Position numbers and translations under genes: made by a program. A stretch of 64,000 nucleotides of DNA from Candidatus Lutibacillus vidarii (GTDB lineage Bacteria > Actinomycetota > Actinomycetes > Actinomycetales > Dermatophilaceae), in NCBI GenBank assembly GCA_016717165.1, contig JADKGA010000002.1:186001-250000 (forward strand). The letters are read 5' to 3'. The notes beneath the pieces were generated by a model. The model was not told the origin of the DNA. It made no database searches and saw only the letters and a list, made by a program, of their open reading frames with translations. Shown in pieces: positions 1-6,314 of this stretch (positions within the stretch are counted from its first letter, which is position 1; the number at the start of each line of letters is the position of its first letter).

Positions 1-444
1 CGCCGCGACGACGCGGTCACGCGCGACGACCGGGGCGATGACGGCGAAGCGCAGCTCGCAGTCCGGGTCGCCGCAGGCCACCTCTGACGGGCCGAGGACG
101 ACAGTGCGGCTCCCGACCAGGGCGGCCTGGGCGTGCCCAACGACGTCCCTGCGGTGGTGCTCGCCCGGCCCGTCCCAGGCGAGGACGCCGCTGGGGTCGG
201 TCACGGCGATCGACGGCGCGGCGAGGAGGGTCCGTAGGTGCTTGGCGGCCTTTCCCACGCCCGCGGGGGTGAGTCCCTCACGCAGGGTCGCCGCCGCCCG
301 TGAGGCCGTATGCAGGGTCCGGTATGTCGCCTCGTCGACGTCGCTGCCGAAGCGCCTGCGCCTCGAGGCGCCGACGAGGGCCAGCGTCCCCAGCGCCGCG
401 AGCGCTGCGGCGACGAGGACGACCAGCGCCTCGGATGCCCTCAC
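1..444 (-). CDS. LytS-type sensor histidine kinase, N-terminal part (runs off the window)
   Basis: The frame is open from position 444 to the window edge, giving 148 codons. The visible part has a short membrane segment at residues 5-23, a basic stretch (ASRRRRF), then TYRTLHTASRAA and a GAF-like region with APSIAVTDPSGVLAWDG. This arrangement is familiar from actinobacterial LytS-type kinases paired with LytTR regulators and often found near acetyl-CoA synthetase; the family call is from memory of that pattern. The kinase domains lie outside the window. I chose the GTG at 444 because a TAGAGT -10 element ends 7 nt before it and no ribosome-binding site is present; a GTG at 453 would overlap that element. 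It is divergent from the next gene. Confidence 0.7.
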   Translation of the reverse strand, partial: MRASEALVVLVAAALAALGTLALVGASRRRRFGSDVDEATYRTLHTASRAAATLREGLTPAGVGKAAKHLRTLLAAPSIAVTDPSGVLAWDGPGEHHRRDVVGHAQAALVGSRTVVLGPSEVACGDPDCELRFAVIAPVVARDRVVAA

Positions 445-451
445 GGCGGTC

Positions 452-457
452 ACTCTA
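452..457 (-). promoter_or_regulatory. -10 element (TAGAGT) of the LytS-type kinase, leaderless
   Basis: TAGAGT on the minus strand is followed by 7 nt and then a GTG start, so transcription should begin at or next to the start codon. No clear -35 is visible. Confidence 0.5.
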
Positions 458-497
458 CGCAGCGCAGGGTCCGGGGCGGCAGACGTCCGGGGCGGCA

Positions 498-503
498 TAC
501 GCT
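498..503 (+). promoter_or_regulatory. -10 element (TACGCT) of the Fic-like gene, leaderless
   Basis: TACGCT ends 6 nt before the GTG at 510 and there is no Shine-Dalgarno sequence between them. It lies inside a GGCATAC motif that recurs in this window. Confidence 0.5.
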
Positions 504-509
504 GACCGG

Positions 510-1376
510 GTGAGCACCCGGCCCGGCACCCACCCCGCGCATACCGCCCTGCTCCGGCTGGCTGCCGACCCAGCCGTCGCCGACGCGGCCCAGCAGGCCC
601 GGGACGCCTGCGCGCAGCTGCGCTGGCACCAGGCGCTGCGGCGGCGGATCCCCGAGGCGGCGGCCGAGTCGCGGGTCCGGGGGGCCCATGCCTCGGCGGC
701 GCTCGACGGTGCTGAGCTGCCGGTCGACCTGGTCCGGGCCATGGTCGTCGGGGTGCGTGAGCTGTCCGGCGCGGACCTCGACCCGGTCGACAAGGTGGTG
801 GCCGGGGCGGTCCGGGCGACCGCGGAGAGCGAGCATGTCGCCACCCTTGTGGCGTCCGCGCCGCTGCAGGCCCTGGCCCGGCTGCATGTCGCGGCGGCGA
901 CCGGGCTGGTCCCGGCCGAGCAGCTCGGACGCCCCCGGCAGGCCGGTGAGGGGTGCACCGAGGCGCGTGACCTGGGTCCGGCGCCGGACGCTGCCGAGGT
1001 GGCTGACCGGCTCGGGTCGCTGGTGCTGATGCTGCAGGCCCCGAGCGACGTCCCGGCCCTGGTCGTCGCCGGCCTGGCGCACGCCGAGGTCGCGGTGCTC
1101 CGGCCGTTCACCGCCGGCAACGCCCTCGTGGCGCGGGCGTTGGAGCGGGCCATCATCGTCGGCCGCGGGCTCGACGCGACGGGGGTGGTCGTCCCGGAGG
1201 CGGGGCACCGGCGGGTTGCTGGTGACCTGGCGTACCGTGCGGCGCTCGGCGGGTACGCGTCGGGGTCCGTTCGTGGTGTCGTCGGCTGGCTGGAGCGGTG
1301 CGGTCGGGCTGTCGTCGCCGGGGCCGCGGCGGGCACCGAGGTCGCCGACGCGGTCCTCGTGGGTCGCACCTCCTAG
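510..1376 (+). CDS. Fic-like protein with a degenerate active-site motif
   Basis: A 288-residue Ala-rich helical protein next to the ssd-tad cluster. Near residues 198-209 it reads RPFTAGNALVAR, which matches the spacing of the Fic signature HPFxxGNxxxxR except that Arg replaces the catalytic His and the second Gly is Ala. Fic proteins with an intact motif transfer AMP or another nucleotide part onto hydroxyl side chains, so this one is probably not an AMP transferase. The N-terminal helices (RVRGAHASAALDGAELP) resemble the segment that precedes the Fic core. The start is set by the -10 element 6 nt upstream. The substrate is unknown; it may act as a binding or regulatory protein for the neighbouring tad locus, which is inference only. 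Confidence 0.6.
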   Translation: MSTRPGTHPAHTALLRLAADPAVADAAQQARDACAQLRWHQALRRRIPEAAAESRVRGAHASAALDGAELPVDLVRAMVVGVRELSGADLDPVDKVVAGAVRATAESEHVATLVASAPLQALARLHVAAATGLVPAEQLGRPRQAGEGCTEARDLGPAPDAAEVADRLGSLVLMLQAPSDVPALVVAGLAHAEVAVLRPFTAGNALVARALERAIIVGRGLDATGVVVPEAGHRRVAGDLAYRAALGGYASGSVRGVVGWLERCGRAVVAGAAAGTEVADAVLVGRTS

Positions 1377-1732
1377 GACAGCTCGCCCGGTGGGGGGCGA
1401 AGGCCGCCAGCAGAGCGAATTTCCTCGCGGAGTCGTTTGCGTTTCACGCTCCTGGGACGGACAATGAGATGTGTCGCTCCCCCTCTGGGGTTGAGCGCAC
1501 GCACTGGCCCCTCCCCCCCGGAGCCAGCGCGGAGGACGGCCCCCGTTGTCCCCCCGACGGGGGCCGTCGCATGTCCGGACGCGGTCCGGCGCCGGGATCT
1601 CCACGAAGCTCTGCCTGTGCCGCGGTGCCGCACGCCCCAGGTTGTCCACAGTCACCGGGTCGCTTGTCCCACCGTCCACAGGGCGGGCGCCGGCCCTGGC
1701 GCGGGCCGCTCCCTCGGGCGAGCCTGGGCCTC
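1377..1732. other. Intergenic region upstream of the ssd-tad operon
   Basis: A 356-nt gap with no convincing coding frame. It holds a less GC-rich patch near 1415-1470, the hairpin at 1535-1568, and a perfect actinobacterial DnaA-box-like 9-mer TTGTCCACA at 1642-1650 with a related CGTCCACA at 1673-1680. The ssd-tad promoter should lie here but I cannot place it. Confidence 0.4.
1535..1568 (+). terminator. Hairpin downstream of the Fic-like gene
   Basis: Two 12-nt arms (GACGGCCCCCGT and its exact complement) are separated by about 10 nt. There is no T-run, which is usual for actinobacterial terminators. It lies 159 nt after the Fic-like stop codon, so it could instead belong to the leader of the next operon. 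Confidence 0.4.
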
Positions 1733-2674
1733 ATGGGTGAGCTTGTCGTCGTGACCGGAGCCAGCGGGGGCCTGGGCGTGTCGACTGTGGCGGTCGCGAT
1801 CGCGGTGCGGGCCGCTCGCCGTGGCCTGTCCGCGGTCGTGGTGGACACCGACCCCGAGGGCGGTGGCCTCGACCTCGTCGCGGGGCTGGAGGACGAGCCA
1901 GGGGTGCGCTGGGAGGACCTCGACGGGCTCTCCGGCGACGTGGACGGGCCGGCCCTGGCGGCCGACCTCCCTCAGCACGAGGGCGTGGCGGTGCTGTCCT
2001 TCTCTGGTGCTCGCGCCGTCGCCCGTTCGGACCCGGTGGGCGACCGGCTGGACGCGGTGGTGGCGGCGTTGCGGGGCGTTGTCGATGTCGTCGTGGTCGA
2101 CGCGACCCGGTCGACGCGGCGCCGGTGGCAGGGGCTGGGCGGTCGCGGGGACCATGTCGTCGTGGTGGTCGGTGTCGGGGTGCGGTCGGTGGCCGCCGCT
2201 CGGGATCTCGTCGACGAGCTTGCTCGCGGCTCCGCCGAGGTCTGCGCGGTGGTCCGGGCCCGCCGGCCCAGCCGTGGGCTGTGCGACGCAGTCGCCGAGG
2301 TCCTCGAGGTGCCGGTGCTTGGGGGGCTCGCCCACGACGCTCGGGTCCACACCGCAGAGGAGCGCGGCACGCTGCCCGGACGCGGACGGGGCGTCATCGG
2401 TGGCCTGGCCGATACGGTCCTCGACCACTGCCTCTCGGCCGGTGACTCGGCGGGTGCGCTCCGTCCGCGACCGGTGGCGGGCTCTGGTGAGGCACCCGCC
2501 CGGGCGGCGCGCGACGAGGTGGGCTCGGAGGATCGGGTCGAGCTGCCGTGGGCGGTCGTGACGGTCCCGAGTGGCGGTGGAGACGACCGGGCGGGCCCGT
2601 CAGGTGATCGGTCCGGTCCTCCGGGCCGGGGACGAAGTGCGCCGCGGCCGCCCGCGCGCCACCGGGCGGCATGA
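1733..2674 (+). CDS. ssd: Ssd/CpaE-like septum-site/pilus ATPase-fold protein
   Basis: A 313-residue protein of the MinD/ParA-like fold that opens the actinobacterial tad cluster, as Rv3660c does in Mycobacterium tuberculosis. The N-terminus reads VVTGASGGLGVSTVAVAIA, a deviant Walker A loop without the signature Lys, which is typical of the Ssd family and argues against normal ATPase activity. It is followed by VVVDTDPEGGGLDLVAG, the switch-I-like strand that also carries the Asp. The family is linked to septum-site control and to placing the Tad secretion ATPase. The last 60 or so residues are Pro/Arg/Gly-rich and low complexity. The ATG at 1733 is chosen because translation from it gives the P-loop at residues 6-16. 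The stop overlaps the tadA ATG by 4 nt. Confidence 0.8.
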   Translation: MGELVVVTGASGGLGVSTVAVAIAVRAARRGLSAVVVDTDPEGGGLDLVAGLEDEPGVRWEDLDGLSGDVDGPALAADLPQHEGVAVLSFSGARAVARSDPVGDRLDAVVAALRGVVDVVVVDATRSTRRRWQGLGGRGDHVVVVVGVGVRSVAAARDLVDELARGSAEVCAVVRARRPSRGLCDAVAEVLEVPVLGGLAHDARVHTAEERGTLPGRGRGVIGGLADTVLDHCLSAGDSAGALRPRPVAGSGEAPARAARDEVGSEDRVELPWAVVTVPSGGGDDRAGPSGDRSGPPGRGRSAPRPPARHRAA

Positions 2675-3792
2675 GCGTCGAGCGCGCCCGGCTCCGCTCG
2701 GTCCTTGCGGGTGTGCCTCCCACCGAGGCGTCCGTCGGCGCCCTCGCGGCCGCCGAGGCGGCCCGGTTGGGCTCGGAGGGAGTCAGGCGGCGCCGCTCCG
2801 AGCTGCGCTCGGAGCTGCTGGGCCTTGGACCGCTCGACGATCTCGTCCACGATCCTGCCGTCTCCGATGTCGCCGTCAACGGGGACGGCTCGGTGTGGTG
2901 CGACGACGGCGGCGGTATGTCGCCCCGCGGGTTCCTTCCGGGAGGCAGCCAGGACGTCCGCCGACTGGCGGTCCGCCTCGCCGCGATGGCCGGGCGGCGG
3001 CTGGACGACGCCGCGCCATATGTCGACGGCCTGCTCCCCGGTGGGGTACGGCTGCACGCGGTCCTGCCCCCACTGGTGGCCGACGGGGCACACGTGACCT
3101 TGCGGGTCCCCGCCCGCCGCGAGCTCAGCCTGGCCGACCTCGCAGCCCTCGGGTCGTTCCCGAGGGAGTGGGTGCCGCTGCTGGTCGCGCTGGTCCGTCG
3201 GCGGGTGGCCTTCCTTGTCTCGGGCGGCACCGGCGCAGGGAAGACGACCCTGCTGGCCGCGCTGCTCGGCGCCGGCGACTCGGGTGACCGGGTGGTCGTG
3301 GTGGAGGACGTCCGCGAGCTGCTCGTCGATCGCCCGCATGTCGTGCGGATGGAGGCCCGCCCGCCGAATGTCGAGGGGGTCGGCGCGGTGACCCTGTCCG
3401 TCCTGGTCCGGCAGGCGCTGCGGATGCGACCCGACCGGCTCGTCGTCGGCGAGGTCCGCGGGCCCGAGGTGCGCGAGCTGCTCACCGCTCTCAACACTGG
3501 GCACGAGGGTGGGTGCGGCACGCTTCACGCGAACGCCGCCGAGGATGTTGTCACCCGGCTGGTCGCGCTCGGCGCGCTGGCCGACCTGACTCCGGCCGCC
3601 GTGCACGCCCAGGTGGCCAGTGCCGTTCAGGTCGTCCTGCATCTGCGACGGGAGGGCGCCGCCCGGGTGCTGGACGCCTGGGGCATCGTGACCGGCGAGG
3701 ACCCGCCTCGGGTGCATCGGGCCCTGGACCGCGATGGCCCTGGGCCGACGTGGCCGCGCCTGGCCGAGCTGCTCGGGGTCTCGACGTGCTGA
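2671..3792 (+). CDS. tadA: TadA/CpaF-family secretion ATPase
   Basis: A 373-residue type II/IV secretion ATPase that drives pilus assembly at the cytoplasmic membrane. Visible motifs are Walker A SGGTGAGKTT (Lys near residue 191), the Asp box VVEDVREL, Walker B RLVVGEVRGPE, and the His-box region TLHANAA. The N-terminal part carries LGPLDDLVHDPAVSDVAVNG, typical of the CpaF N-terminal domain. It is shorter than many CpaF proteins because it lacks the long N-terminal extension. Its start overlaps ssd (ATGA) and its end overlaps tadB, so the genes are translationally coupled. Confidence 0.93.
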   Translation: MSVERARLRSVLAGVPPTEASVGALAAAEAARLGSEGVRRRRSELRSELLGLGPLDDLVHDPAVSDVAVNGDGSVWCDDGGGMSPRGFLPGGSQDVRRLAVRLAAMAGRRLDDAAPYVDGLLPGGVRLHAVLPPLVADGAHVTLRVPARRELSLADLAALGSFPREWVPLLVALVRRRVAFLVSGGTGAGKTTLLAALLGAGDSGDRVVVVEDVRELLVDRPHVVRMEARPPNVEGVGAVTLSVLVRQALRMRPDRLVVGEVRGPEVRELLTALNTGHEGGCGTLHANAAEDVVTRLVALGALADLTPAAVHAQVASAVQVVLHLRREGAARVLDAWGIVTGEDPPRVHRALDRDGPGPTWPRLAELLGVSTC

Positions 3793-4601
3793 CCTTCTCG
3801 GCGGCGGTGTGCGCGCTCGGTGCCGTTCTGTCGTGGCCGGGCCCGGCTCGCTGGAGTGCGCGGCCGCAGAGGCCGCGCTCCGGTGGAGGTGGCGCGCCAT
3901 CGGGCCGGGTCCCGCGGGGTGCTGTGGCGAGGCTCGTCGACTGGGTGGGGGAGCGTGCGGCACCGGGGCGCTGGCCGGCATACCGCGGGGTGGGGGGTAT
4001 TGCTGCCGGCAAGATCTCGGGGAGGGGCGGCTCCGCCGCCGGTGCCGAGGTGGCGGCTTCCGTCGCGGCGCTGGCTGCGGGGCTGCGGGCCGGGCTGCCG
4101 ACCGTGGCGGCAGCGCGGGCGGCCCTAGGCGGCGCGACTGCTCCGGGCGCGGGCGCGACCTTCCTGGCGGTCGTGGCCGCAGCGGCGAGCAGCGGTGACC
4201 CGGTGGGGCCTCGGCTCATCGCGCTGGCGCGGGAGCGTCCTGAGCTGGCCTTCCTCGCACAGGCCTGGGTGGTCGCCGAGAATACGGGCGCGCCGCTCGC
4301 CCCCACGCTGAGCTCGGCGGCCCGGGAGACCCGCGCGCGCCTGGCCCGGCAGCGGCGCATGGCCGCCTTGGCGGCCGGGCCCCGTGCGACCATGCACCTG
4401 CTCACGGTGCTGCCGATTCTCGGGCCCCTGGCCATGGTGGGGCTCGCCGGCCTCGACCCTCCTTGGGCCACCCCGGCGGCCCGGGCGGCGGTCCTTGTCG
4501 GGGTCCTGCTCCTGTGGCTGGGCCGCCGGTGGTCGGCCTGGCTGATCCGTCGGGCGCTGCGAGCGCCCGGCGTGCCGCCCCCGTCAGGAGCGCCGCAGTG
4601 A
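3786..4601 (+). CDS. tadB: TadB-like integral membrane platform protein
   Basis: A 271-residue type II secretion F-domain protein. It has an N-terminal hydrophobic segment (LTFSAAVCALGAVLSW), a cytosolic helical region with GLRAGLPTVAAARAALGG and AWVVAENTGAPLAPTL, and two C-terminal membrane segments around LLTVLPILGPLAMVGLAGL and AAVLVGVLLLWLG. These match the TadB/GspF pattern. TadB and TadC together form the inner-membrane platform on which the TadA ATPase acts. The GTG at 3786 lies inside the end of tadA and gives a 7-nt overlap. Confidence 0.85.
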   Translation: MLTFSAAVCALGAVLSWPGPARWSARPQRPRSGGGGAPSGRVPRGAVARLVDWVGERAAPGRWPAYRGVGGIAAGKISGRGGSAAGAEVAASVAALAAGLRAGLPTVAAARAALGGATAPGAGATFLAVVAAAASSGDPVGPRLIALARERPELAFLAQAWVVAENTGAPLAPTLSSAARETRARLARQRRMAALAAGPRATMHLLTVLPILGPLAMVGLAGLDPPWATPAARAAVLVGVLLLWLGRRWSAWLIRRALRAPGVPPPSGAPQ

Positions 4602-5236
4602 CCCCGCTCATCGGGGCGGTTCTCGCCCTGGCGTCGGTCCTGACCTGGCCGGATCCGCGGCCATCTCTCGCCCCTGCCACTGCGGGTCCATGGCGTGGTC
4701 GAGGGGTGGGGCATTGGGCGGGGCGTCGGGCGGGGCGTCGGGCGGGGGACGCATGGGCCGCCCGGACGGCCGGCTCCGCTCGTGCGCTGGGAGAGGTAGG
4801 GCGGCCCACGGTCGACCATGTCGTCGACGCGATGTCGCTGGTTGCCATGGCGCTGTCCGGCGGCTGCGCCCCGATCGACGCGATCGAGGTGGTGACCGAC
4901 GTGAGCCCAGCCTGGGTGGCTCAACAGCTGCGTACCGTGACCACAGGGTTGCGCTGGGGCCTGGGCCCGGACCAGTGCTGGGCGCAGGTGTCGCCGGCGT
5001 GGAACGGGCTGGCCCGGGCGATCGACCTGGCCACTGAGGCGGGCGTCCCAGCGGCCGGCCTGATCCTCGACGCGGCCGAGGAGCTCCGTGCGCGGTCCGA
5101 CGGTGATCTCGATGCGCGGGTCTCGGCGCTCGGCGTGCACCTGGTGCTGCCCCTCGGCTTGGCCTTCCTCCCGGCTTTCGTCCTCACCACCGTCGTTCCC
5201 TTCGTCCTGGCCCTGGTGGCGTCGGTGTTCGGGTAG
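4598..5236 (+). CDS. tadC: TadC-like integral membrane platform protein
   Basis: A 212-residue F-domain protein and second half of the Tad platform. It has an N-terminal hydrophobic helix, the helical bundle DAMSLVAMALSGGCAPIDAIE with AIDLATEAGVPAAGLILDAAEELR, and a C-terminal hydrophobic tail (VLPLGLAFLPAFVLTTVVP). It begins at a GTG overlapping the tadB stop (GTGA). The next gene starts 118 nt later, the only real gap in the cassette, so the pilin may have its own expression level. Confidence 0.85.
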   Translation: MTPLIGAVLALASVLTWPDPRPSLAPATAGPWRGRGVGHWAGRRAGRRAGDAWAARTAGSARALGEVGRPTVDHVVDAMSLVAMALSGGCAPIDAIEVVTDVSPAWVAQQLRTVTTGLRWGLGPDQCWAQVSPAWNGLARAIDLATEAGVPAAGLILDAAEELRARSDGDLDARVSALGVHLVLPLGLAFLPAFVLTTVVPFVLALVASVFG

Positions 5237-5354
5237 GCCGTCCACAGGGGGCACCGGCGAACCTCACCGTCCACAGGCCCAGAACTCGGCCTGGTCCGGC
5301 ACTCGGTCGCGGCATGGACTGGGGTGGTCAGGTTCCATCGGAAGGAGAGAGTCG

Positions 5355-5570
5355 ATGACCACGTGGTTGAGTCGGTGGGGACGCATCCTTGCCATCGCTG
5401 TTCGCAGGGTGCGCCGCGGCGCCGAGGCCGGGATGACCACGGCGGAGTATGCCGTTGGGACGATCGCGGCCGTCGCGTTCGCTGGGTTGCTCCTCGCCAT
5501 CGTCCGGTCGCCGACCGTCCGGTCGGCGCTCATGCACATCATCACGACTGCGCTGGGCACCCGGGGATGA
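5355..5570 (+). CDS. Flp-type pilin (DUF4244 family)
   Basis: A 71-residue prepilin. The sequence RRGAEAGMTTAEYAVGTIAA has the Flp-type cleavage site: Gly, then +1 Met, with Glu at +5 and Tyr at +6 of the mature protein, followed by a hydrophobic helix. This is the major pilin candidate of the tad locus, equivalent to Rv3656c. A good ribosome-binding site (GAAGGAGAGA) lies before the ATG, unlike the overlapping genes around it, consistent with higher synthesis. No prepilin peptidase gene (tadV/cpaA) is in the window, so processing must be encoded elsewhere. Confidence 0.85.
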   Translation: MTTWLSRWGRILAIAVRRVRRGAEAGMTTAEYAVGTIAAVAFAGLLLAIVRSPTVRSALMHIITTALGTRG

Positions 5571-5908
5571 GCAGGTCCAGTGGGGAGGCCGGGATGGTGA
5601 CGGCCGAGTCCGCAGTCGTCATCCCGGTCCTCCTCCTGGTCCTGGCCGTCGTGCTCAGCGCGCTCAGCGTGGGCGTGGACCAGCTGCGGTGCGTCGACGC
5701 GGCGAGGGTCGGGGCGCGATCGGCCGCACGAGGGGACTCCACCGCCAAGTCCACCGACCTCGCCCGGGCGAGTGCACCGACGGGCGCGCGGGTCGGCGTC
5801 CAGGTCGGCGGTGAGCTCGCCGTCGTGTCGGTTGCGGTGCATCGGCAGGTCGCCTGGCTCGTCGGGGTCGACGTGGCGTCCACGGCGACCGCCCCGGTCG
5901 AACAGTGA
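5567..5908 (+). CDS. TadE-family pseudopilin
   Basis: A 113-residue minor pilin-like protein. It begins MSRSSGEAGMVTAESAVVIP, with a Gly/Met junction and Glu at +5, then a hydrophobic segment VLLLVLAVVLSALS. It corresponds to Rv3655c in the tuberculosis cluster. TadE proteins are minor components placed in the pilus by the same platform. The ATG overlaps the pilin stop by 4 nt and the stop overlaps the next GTG by 4 nt, so translation is tightly coupled. Confidence 0.85.
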   Translation: MSRSSGEAGMVTAESAVVIPVLLLVLAVVLSALSVGVDQLRCVDAARVGARSAARGDSTAKSTDLARASAPTGARVGVQVGGELAVVSVAVHRQVAWLVGVDVASTATAPVEQ

Positions 5909-6312
5909 GCCCTCCACGCCCGTGGCGAGGGGTTCGGGCGCGCAGTGGCGGCCGTCGCGAGCGGGGTTCGGCGACGGTGCTGGGCATCGGTATCGCGGTC
6001 GCGGTGCTCGCCGTCGCCGTCGGGGGGATGCTCGTCGTCTCGGCGGTGCTCGGTGCGCATCGGGCCGCAAGTGCTGCCGACCTCGCTGCCCTGGCGGCTG
6101 CTGGGGCGGCGGCTCGTGCCGAAGGGGAGCGCGTCGCCTGCGCTGCCGCGGCCGGGCTGGCTCGGCGGAACGGGGCCGTGCTCGAGCGCTGCCGGGTCGG
6201 GACCGACGGGTCGGCGACGGTCGAGGTCGTGGTGGCGGTCGCCGGCCTGGGCGGCGCACGGGCAACCGCCCGCGCCGGTCCGGTCAGCGCCAGACTCCCA
6301 GCGGTCTGGGAG
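5905..6312 (+). CDS. Rv3654c-type TadE-like protein; reading frame has no stop at the expected end
   Basis: The GTG at 5905 overlaps the tadE stop. The first 130 or so residues form a TadE-like protein: basic start, RRERGSATVLGIG, a membrane helix AVAVLAVAVGGMLVVSAVLG, then AASAADLAALAAAGAAA and two Cys in ERVACAAAAGL and LERCRV. Unlike the two genes before it, Glu+5 is replaced by Leu, so it is less clearly processed. The unusual point is that no in-frame stop occurs where the family normally ends. The frame stays open until 7524, antisense and in codon register to the helicase gene, so it would have to be a 539-residue protein if taken literally. I give only the part that looks like the family; a frameshift or sequence error near 6290-6315 is possible. 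Confidence 0.6.
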
Positions 6313-6314
6313 TC
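6293..6314. terminator. Bidirectional hairpin between the tad cassette and the helicase
   Basis: Perfect 9-bp arms GACTCCCAG and CTGGGAGTC around a CGGT loop. It lies where the two convergent genes meet and touches the stop codon of the helicase gene, so it could end transcription both ways. Confidence 0.55.

Noticed and set aside
1972..3981. Very long open frame antisense to the ssd-tadA genes (669 codons)
   Set aside because: It is antisense to clearly conserved proteins and of biased composition. Long antisense frames are expected at this GC content.
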